From assembly GCA_028671895.1 (NCBI GenBank), contig CM053810.1, forward strand, positions 35,195,501 through 35,259,500: DNA of 64,000 bases. The letters run 5' to 3'. This stretch comes from Oenanthe sinensis. Its lineage: Eukaryota > Streptophyta > Magnoliopsida > Apiales > Apiaceae. The notes under the pieces were generated by a model. The model ran no database searches and had not been told where the DNA came from. It saw only the letters and a program-made list of their open reading frames with translations. The translations under genes and the position numbers were made by a program. Below are positions 57,037 to 64,000 of the stretch, one piece after another (the first letter of the stretch is position 1; each line of letters opens with the position of its first letter).

Positions 57037-59530
57037 TAAAATATATTTGAACCAATAATAAACCTTTACCTTTAGTTCTATAAAACAAAGTTTTGTCAAT
57101 TGTACCTCTTGTAAAATCACTTTCAAGTAAAAATTGAGTCAGAGTTTCATACTGGCCTCTTGGTGCTTGTTTGAGTCCATATAAAGCTTTATCCATTCTG
57201 TAGACATGATTTAGAAATTTGGGATTGACAAAGCCAGGTGCTTGTTCAACATAAACCTCTTCTTCAAGTTCTCCATTTAAAAATGTATTTTTCACATCCA
57301 TCTGGTAGACCTTGAATTTCTTGTGTGCAGCATAAGCAAAAAAAATTCTGATTGCTTCAAGTCTAGCTACAAGTGCAAAGGTTTCATCATAATCGATACC
57401 TTCTTGTTGAGAGTAACCTTTAGCAACTAGTCTAGCTTTGTTCCTTGTAATAATTCCATTAGAGTCTGTCTTGTTTCTAAAAATCTACTTTGTGCCAACA
57501 ATTGATCTATTCTTTGGCCTTAGAACTAGGGTCCAAACTTCATTTCTCTCAAACTCATTTAATTCTTCCTGTTTTGCAGTAACCCAATCTGCATCTTTCA
57601 AAGAATATTCAACTTTCTTTGGTTCTGTTTGAGAAAGAAAACTATGAAACACACATTCATTCTGAGTAGCTTTTCTTGTCTGTATTCCACTTTTTAGATC
57701 ACCAATAATCAAGCAAGGTGTGTGATCTTTGGTCCATTTTCTTGGATATGGAAGATTTCTTGAACTAGATGCTCCCCCATTATTTGTGCCTTCATAGAAT
57801 GATTCTTCTGTAAATGCTGAACCTCCCCCTAAAGTAGTGCTTCCATTAGTGTTTGATGACTCAGAGTTTATGTACTCAGAGTTTGAATAATCAGAGTTTA
57901 GGTGATCAGAATTTGTGGTTTCAGAGTTTAATTGATCAGAGTTTAGGGTTTCAGAGTTTTTGTTGGTCAGAGTTTGGTCAGACTCTGATATTTCAATAAC
58001 TGTGGTTTGTTCTCTAATATTAGTAATTGATTGATGTTGCTCCCCCTCAACATATGCAGAATCTTCAATTTTTATTTCAATCATATCTGAATCAGAGTTT
58101 AAGGGATCAGAGTTTAACTCAGTAGAGTTTGGTTCAACAGTGTTTAACTCATTAGAGGTTAGCTCAACAGAGTTTGTGTTCTGCAATCCATTCTCAAATC
58201 TCAGAGTTTCTTGATCATCTTCATCATGTAATCTAGTTATTTTTCCTTTATCAAAAGAGACATTAATTGATTCCATGACTACCCTTGTCCTTATATTAAA
58301 CACTTTGAATGGCCTTGAAGAGGTTTTAGAAGTTGTAGCATAACCAACAAAAATTCCTTCATCTGCTTTGAGTTCAAATTTCTTCAATTTTTCAGGATGT
58401 GTCTTGAGAATAAAACACTTGCTTCCAAATATGTGAAAGTATTTAACATTTGACTTTCTTCCCTTCAAAGTTTCATATGGAGTCATTCTATGCTTATTTA
58501 TCAAAGTGCAATTCTGAATAATGCATGTTGTATTCACAACTTCTGCCCAAAAATAAGTGGGTAGCTTTGCTCCTTTTAGCATTGTTCTGGCAGCTTCAAT
58601 TAGAGTTCTGTTCTTTCTTTCAACTATACCATTTTGTTAAGGTGTGCTAGGTGCTGAGAATTGTTGAGTAATACCTTTTGTTGAGCAGAATTCCCCCATT
58701 GTAGAGTTTCTAAACTCTGTTCCATTGTCACTCCTTAAATTCTTTACCTTGTGAGGCGATCCATTTTCAATCATTGCAATGTGATCAAAAATTATCTCTG
58801 CAGTTTCATCTTTTTTAAGCAAAAAGTACACACAGGTAAATCTAGTGTAATCATCAACTATAACCAGAGTATATTTCTTCTTTCCAATGGACAAAATATT
58901 GACAGGACCAAATAAATCAAGATGCAATAGATGAAAATGATGATCAATAGAATTTTTAGTTTTGCTCTTGAAAGATGTCTTCTTTTTTTGGCCTTTTGAT
59001 ATGAATCAAAGAGTCCATCAGGATGAAATTGAACTTTTAGAAGACCTCTTAATAGATCATTTTTTTACCAATTCATAAATGTTTCCAAAGTTCAAATGAC
59101 ACAGCTTCTTGTGCCAGTTTCAGCTTTCCAGATATTATGCCTTTCCAAGTAGACAAGTTAAAGGACCATCAGAGTTTACATCTAATCTAGCTTCAAATAA
59201 TTTTTTATGTTTGTGGCCTATGAGCACTATTTTTCCATCCTTCTTGCTTTTCACTTCACAATGAGTTCCATAAAATTCCACAGAATAACCTCTGTGTGTC
59301 ACTTGACTCACACTTAACAAATTATATTTGAGTCCTTCAACCAGAGATACATACTCAATGATAACATTTCTAATAACAATATTGCCATATCCAAGTGTTC
59401 TTCTTATATTGTCATCTCCATAAGATACTGTTGGGTCAGCCTTCTCCTCAAACTCTGAAAGCAAGGATTTGTTTCCAGTCATATGTGCAGAACATCCACT
59501 ATCAATTACTAGGATGTTTTTCATGTTTCC
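57037..59530 (-). pseudogene. pol: Element C Pol, upstream part (protease, integrase, RT start)
   Basis: Minus strand. Starts after ATTACAG/GG at 59531, in the -1 frame to gag. Protease VIDSGCSAHMTG near 59515-59480; pre-integrase zinc domain decayed (59134-58930); integrase core with D (HLDLFGPV), D (RSDNGTEFRN) and E (VERKNRT) present but with a TAA in place of the Gln after PSTP near 58637; a linker with 11 CAGAGTTT units (complementary strand) encoding NSD/NSE repeats at 58206-57860; a TAG where relatives have Trp near 57485; RT to QMDVKNTFLNGELEEEVYV and LLLVQIYF, where element E cuts it. The rest is at 22991-20494. Confidence 0.88.
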
Positions 59531-59550
59531 CTGTAATTAGTTAATGCAAA

Positions 59551-61728
59551 TTAATTAGTAGGTTTGGGGACCCAAACAAGTTTAGGTCCTTTCTTTTGAA
59601 ACTTGTTAACGAGCAGAAGTATTTTTATCAGAGTTTATGTTAACAGAGTTTGTATTATCAGTGTTTGCATTTTCAGAGTTTATACTGTCAGAGTTTACTT
59701 TTCTTTTATCGGATTCTATCACATAAATTTGTTTGACAACATGTTTTGGAGATATATTCATTTGAGGTAATGGTTCATAATAATTGTAATACAAACTATG
59801 ATATTCTTTACATGTATAAATGGAATGCCATAAACTACCACAGTGAAAACATGGATTTTGTGGTCTATATCTAGTTTGTTTGCTAGCCTCTGAACTAGGT
59901 CTCTCAGGTTCCTTCTAGTCATTCCTTAGTAATTCCTACTTTTCCATTTCTATTTCTTTTTACCTTTTTAGGTTTGTTTTTATTAGTGACTGCCTTTAAC
60001 TTTTCATTAAGTTGCTTCTGATAGAGTAATCCTATATTCACCTTTTTATTTTCTAACACATTATTCTTTTTATCTTTGTTATTATTAGAGCATTCACCAG
60101 AGATATTCTTCTTGTCATTACTAGCTCTAACAAATTTCACACGTTCACTCAATGCTCCTTTTGTGTGTGTTTTAATGTGGGTTTCCTTGTCAAATTGATA
60201 TCCTAAGGCAGAAGTCCAATTCTTGTTAGCAAGCATTTGTTGAACTCTCTTTCCAGAGTTTGTCCAAACTCTGAAAGTTTCCTTCTCTTTAGTTATCTCA
60301 GATTTCAAATATTCAACTTAAATTTCTAATTGAGTTTGCATATGTATGGCATTTTCACATTCTTTCTTAATGGTAAGAATGTTAGAATTTTCAGATTCAA
60401 GAAGATTATTCCTAGTAGTCAGAGTTTGTATTTCAGATTTTAATCTTTTATTTTTAAGAGATTGTGATTTAAAACTAATATGCAAAGATCTAAGGAAAGA
60501 CTTTTAATTCACAGATATTTTCAGTATCAATATTAAAGATAGAGTTTTGTACCTTATCAAAGTTTAAAATGGGAGCATCAGTGTTTGCCATGAGTGCATA
60601 ATTTATTTCCTCCTCAGAATGTGATGAATCCTCCAATCTTTCTTTGATGTGATGAGTGCTTTTCCAGATTCCTTGTTTCTGCATTCAGTAGCAAAGTGCC
60701 ACATCTTACTACACTTGTAACACTTGACTTTTGATTTATCAATTGTTTTTTATTTTCCATCTCTATCTTCTTTTTTCTGAAGCTGTCTTTCTTCTCTAAT
60801 TCTCCATGCTTCTTCTAGAAGTTCTCTTGCTTTCTGTACTTCCTATATTTCATCTTTTTGATGCCTTTGACAATCATAGCAACCATTTCCATCATGTCAG
60901 AGTCATCAGAGTTTGCCTCAAACTCTAATTCACTGCCTTCCTTAATCACCACAACTTTTCCTTTTCTTGTTGAGGCTTTAAGGACTTTTTCTTTTGGTTC
61001 TTAAATCTTGGCATCAACATTAAAAGCAATATATTTTGCCTTGCTACTCTTCCTTTACTTTCTTTGTTGTAATTCTAAGTCATGAGTCTTCAATATTCCA
61101 TAAACTTCATAAAGAGACATCTCATCTAGATCAGCTATATCTCTTATTAAAGATGTTTATAGATCCCATTCTTCTGGAAGAGCCCTTAAAAACTTGGTGT
61201 TTGAATCTTCATTGTCATAAACCTTATCCACCAAAGCCAAGTTGTTCAACAGAGTTATAAATCTGTCATAGATATCTGTGAGGGATTCATTCTATTTTGC
61301 CTGAAAGTATTCATATTGTTAAATTAAAACAGATCTTCTATTTTTCTTGATTTCCTTGGTTCCTTGACATTGAACCTCCAGTGCATCCCATATCTCTTTT
61401 GCTGTTTTGCATGCTATTACCCTGTTGGACATCACATAGTCAAGACTATTATGTAGTATGTTCCTTACTTGGCATCTTTGAGGACTTCTAATTTTTCTTC
61501 ATTGGCCCATTCTTTCTTGTCCTTCAGTGTATAGTATTCAGGAACCTGTCTTCCCTTCACAATTGTTGATGGCACAAGATTGGTTGGTAGATATTGTCCT
61601 ACATTGATTCTGTCTATATAATCAGGATTAGTTGCTTCCAGGAACATCATCATCTTCACCGTTCATATAAGGTAATCAGCTTTCTTCAAGATTGGAATTC
61701 TTATGCTCTCATACTTGTTTTCAGACAT
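59551..61728 (-). pseudogene. gag: Element C Gag, frameshifted
   Basis: ATG at 61728 (MSENKYESIRIPILKK), a UBN2-type start (EATNPDYIDRINVGQYLP). Many stops and shifts. A first CCHC (CYKCSKMWHFATEC) lies near 60722-60682. A coiled-coil-like region is around 60480-60250, a basic region at 60150-59920, and a second knuckle (CFHCGSLWHSIYTC) near 59850-59810. NSD/NSE-type units at 59700-59634 are encoded by the AAACTCTGA motif. The end GPKLVWVPKPTN and stop 59553-59551 match element A's gag end. Confidence 0.85.
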
Positions 61729-61763
61729 GATTTTATGATCTTTTAGTTGAATTTAACTGCCTT

Positions 61764-61774
61764 CTTTGATACCA
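61764..61774 (-). other. Element C primer-binding site
   Basis: CTTTGATACCA on the + strand, TGGTATCAAAG in element sense: the same as the element A site, two bases from the LTR. Confidence 0.85.
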
Positions 61775-61776
61775 AT

Positions 61777-62307
61777 TATTTGCCAAGAAAGATAATCTAT
61801 TATAGAAGGGGTTTGAATGTAATAGTACCTAATAATCGATCAAGAACACAAGTATATAAAAGAAACACTATTTTGTATTAAAGATAATGAAAGGAATACA
61901 AACCTCTATCAAGAAATTCAATTTTCTTAAGAGCTAATAGGTTAAGAAAAATAAGACTTGAAAGTTACAGTAATGTTAACCTATGTCTGTGTTTATATAG
62001 ACACGGTTACAATTCAATTACAAAACAGATTATGAAAAGAATAGCTTTAATAAGGAAATAGACTTGTATTCAGATTCCTTCTTCACTATCCTAATCATAC
62101 TCTGATTTGATTGTTTCTTCACAAACTCTGATTGATAAAATCTGTCGGTTATTATTCTCTAATGTGAGCATTCTCTGTTAGAGTAAACTCTGATTGAGTA
62201 TTCTCTGATAGAGTAAACTCTGACCGACAACTTCCTTAAACTCTGATGACATCAGCATAAACTCTATTCAGTTATTCTCTGATAGCATCAGTGTTTATTT
62301 CCTAACA
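61777..62307 (-). repeat. Element C 5' LTR, 531 bp
   Basis: In element sense starts TGTTAGGAAATAAACACTG and ends near TTGGCAAATA before the PBS (terminal CA lost). Bases 62097-62285 contain about ten ACTCTGAT/AAACTCTGA-type units (element sense TCAGAGTTTA), the family motif. A TATA box CTATATAAAC in element sense is at 62000-61991, about 100 bp from the array. Confidence 0.85.
61991..62000 (-). promoter_or_regulatory. TATA box of element C LTR
   Basis: CTATATAAAC in element sense, identical to the TATA region of element B and placed downstream of the motif array, as there. Confidence 0.6.
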
Positions 62308-63360
62308 TAACTGCAAGTAGACTATATATTATGTTAGCCACATGCTTTTGTGCTAGGATTCAAGCTGACCATAAGGAATCACATCTTATAGCTGTTAAAT
62401 GTATTTTTAGGTATCTTAAGGGAAGTCCAAATCATGGAATTTGGGGTACCCTAAAGATACATGTTTTGACCTTGTTAGCTATACAGATTCTGATTATGCA
62501 GGTTGTAGGATTGATCGAAAGAGTACATCAGGGAGTTGTCAATTCCTTGGTGTAAGATTGATTTCCTGGTATAGCAAGAAGCAACACTCAGTCACAATGT
62601 CAAAAGCTGAAGCTGAATATGTTGCTGCTGGAAGCTGCTGTGCTCAAATATTATGGATAAGGAACCAACTTCAAGACTATGGACTGTTGCTGAGCAAAAT
62701 TCCTATATTCTATGACAACACAAGCGTCATAGCAGTCACAAACAATCATGTTCAACACTTGAAAATCAAGCACATTGATATCAGGTATCATTTCATTAGA
62801 GATCATGCCATGAATGGTACTGTAAAGTTACACTTTATACCTATAGAATAAAAAATTGCAGACATTTTCACTAAACCGATGAAGTCACCTTCACAAGACT
62901 GGTTTGTGAACTTGGGGTGTTAAATCTTTAGATCTTATCTTCAATTTGGTGTTAATAAATTCACAGATATTTAATCTTCAATATTAAAAGGATTTGTGAA
63001 TTTATTTGAACATCCAAAAAATAACATTTTAATTGAGAATTGATTAATTGCCCTGATTATATCTTGATATATTTATTTGGTAATTAATTAAGTGTGAATT
63101 AAAATTATTTAAATACTTATATTTATTTTAATAGATTTTGAGTATTTATTTAATTTTATTTATGTTAATTTATTTTAGTTATAGATTATAGAAATTAAAT
63201 GATTTATTTGTTCCATAAATTAAATTTATTAATATAAATAAGAAGCATAATTAATTAAACATTTTATTTGATCAATATCAGTCAATGATATTTAAATTAA
63301 ATAATTTACCATAAATTTTTTGATATTATCGATTTGGTAATATTTTATAAGGAATTTTAT
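62308..63360 (+). pseudogene. Fragment J: Sirevirus-like RT-RNase H end and AT-rich tail
   Basis: Plus strand. Enters in RT at TASR(L/P)YIM, goes through ARIQADHKESHLIAVK, then a one-base shift near 62441, YTDSDYAGCRIDRKSTSGSC, KAEAEYVAAGSCCAQILW and HIDIRYHFIRDHAMNG, a TAA near 62850, and the pol end LVCELGVLNL with stop near 62932. It resembles element A pol most. 62933-63360 is AT-rich spacer without ORF. The left half of J should lie beyond element C but is not found in + orientation. TAACT (62308-62312) is the presumed target site of C. Confidence 0.82.
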
Positions 63361-63660
63361 AAGTCCACAATGTGTTCCATGTGTCTATGCTAAGGAAGTA
63401 TAATGTAGATGCCAGGCATATCATCGAATATGAGCAAGTCGACCTACAACCAGATCTGACCTATGTGGAACAGCCGGTAGAGATACTGGACCGAAAGGAG
63501 CAGGTGCTCAGAAATAAAGTGGTAAAGCTAGTAAGAGTCTTGTGGAGGAATCAGAATACCGAAGAATCAACATGGGAGCTAGAAAGTGCCATGATAGAAA
63601 AGCACCCTCACTTGTTTTCAGTATAGATTCCGGGACGGAATCCCTTTAAGGAGGGGAGAC
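63361..63660 (+). pseudogene. Second element F copy: C-terminal end of integrase, 5'-truncated
   Basis: Bases 63361-64000 are colinear with 50865-51504 without gaps; one mismatch seen (63603, C for A). Opens at AAGTCCACAATGTGTTCC in mid-codon sequence of pol, ends with the chromodomain-like tail (open frame to 63626) and the polypurine tract at 63646-63660. There is an abrupt junction with fragment J's AT-rich spacer on the left. Confidence 0.92.
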
Positions 63661-64000
63661 TGTAAGAGCCCGAACTTTTGTAAATTCTGAACTATGAATG
63701 AATAGTAACTTTTCAGTTTTACGAAAACCATGTTAGCCCACACTATATAGAAGGTGTAGGATTATAAATCCGGGATTATATTACGATGATACTAAGTAAA
63801 TAAGTGTATGTAAACGTCGTTAGAATCCGAGGATTTTGTCGTTTACTAAGTGTTTTGTAATTTACGAGATATTAAGGATTAAAGGAGTAGGTTTCGACCT
63901 AAGGGATTATAATTCAAAGAAATTATATCCTAAATTATGTTAAGGTAGTGTGACTAGTAAATGTTCACATTACAAAGATGGGAATAAGAAGTGTTATCAC
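63661..64000 (+). repeat. Second element F copy: start of 3' LTR
   Basis: TGTAAGAGCCCGAAC and on, identical by eye to 51165-51504, running out of the window. Here the LTR keeps its TG start, unlike 48964. Confidence 0.93.

Larger units (their letters stand above)
16260..62307 (-). mobile_element. Element C: old Sirevirus-like copia element, split by several insertions
   Basis: The minus-strand order is 5' LTR (62307-61777), PBS, gag (61728-59551), pol (59530-57037, then 22991-22555 and 20997-20494), spacer (20490-19865), ORF3 (19860-18111 and 16772-16260). Its reading is interrupted by E (22997-57036), a D-family solo LTR (21003-22549) and an E-family solo LTR (16778-18105). Joining across each insertion restores protein continuity, which is the main evidence that the pieces are one element. 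It lies in the RT of fragment J on the right. I find no 3' LTR on the left; the element stops at about 16257 against relic K. Confidence 0.85.

Overview
This is a gene-poor, repeat-rich stretch of a plant nuclear genome, probably a eudicot. It is AT-rich and packed with LTR retrotransposons. The primer-binding sites resemble the initiator-Met tRNA type, and the pol proteins are plant Ty1/copia, plus one Ty3/gypsy chromovirus-like family. I see no host gene, tRNA, rRNA or CRISPR. Almost every base from 1 to 64000 can be placed in an element, an LTR or a decayed remnant.

Layout. 1-13456 is a nearly complete, young Sirevirus-like copia element (A, + strand): partial 5' LTR, gag, pol with one stop codon, a spacer carrying a short-motif array, a 1266-codon ORF3 and a 1524-bp 3' LTR. 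It sits in an older LTR fragment of family B (13457-13735). Then come a decayed stretch with a motif array (13736-15200) and a minus-strand pol relic K (15235-16255).

From 16260 to 62307 there is a nested stack. Element C (Sirevirus-like, minus) lies inside the RT gene of fragment J (62308-63360, plus). C is interrupted by a solo LTR of family E (16778-18105), a solo LTR of family D (21003-22549), and the large element E (22997-57036, minus) placed exactly at C's RT active-site motif. E's 5' LTR is split by element B (27834-55823, Sirevirus-like, plus). B in turn holds element D (35983-45029, minus, almost intact) in its ORF3 and gypsy element F (48964-55104, plus) in its 3' LTR. The order is J > C > E > B > D and F, five levels. 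Target-site duplications support it (GCTCA for D, TTGAT for F, CATAA for the D solo LTR, a 4-of-5 match for E and for the E solo LTR). LTR divergence read by eye agrees: D about 0.3%, F about 0.5%, B about 4%, E about 7%. A second, 5'-truncated copy of F's 3' end runs from 63361 out of the window.

Working of the parts. A, B and C share one plan: LTR, PBS, gag with coiled coil and zinc knuckles, pol in the -1 frame (protease, integrase, RT, RNase H), a non-coding spacer, a third ORF, a polypurine tract and LTR. D and E share a different copia plan with a single gag-pol frame and no third ORF. F keeps only integrase and its LTRs. The most interesting signals are: (1) each Sirevirus-like family carries its own short motif repeated in the pol-ORF3 spacer and LTR and, in B and C, also inside coding linkers; (2) a conserved acceptor-like CAG/GG at the gag-pol junction with pol always in the -1 frame; (3) a shared N-terminal module in the three ORF3 proteins; (4) two conserved hairpins in the D/E leader.
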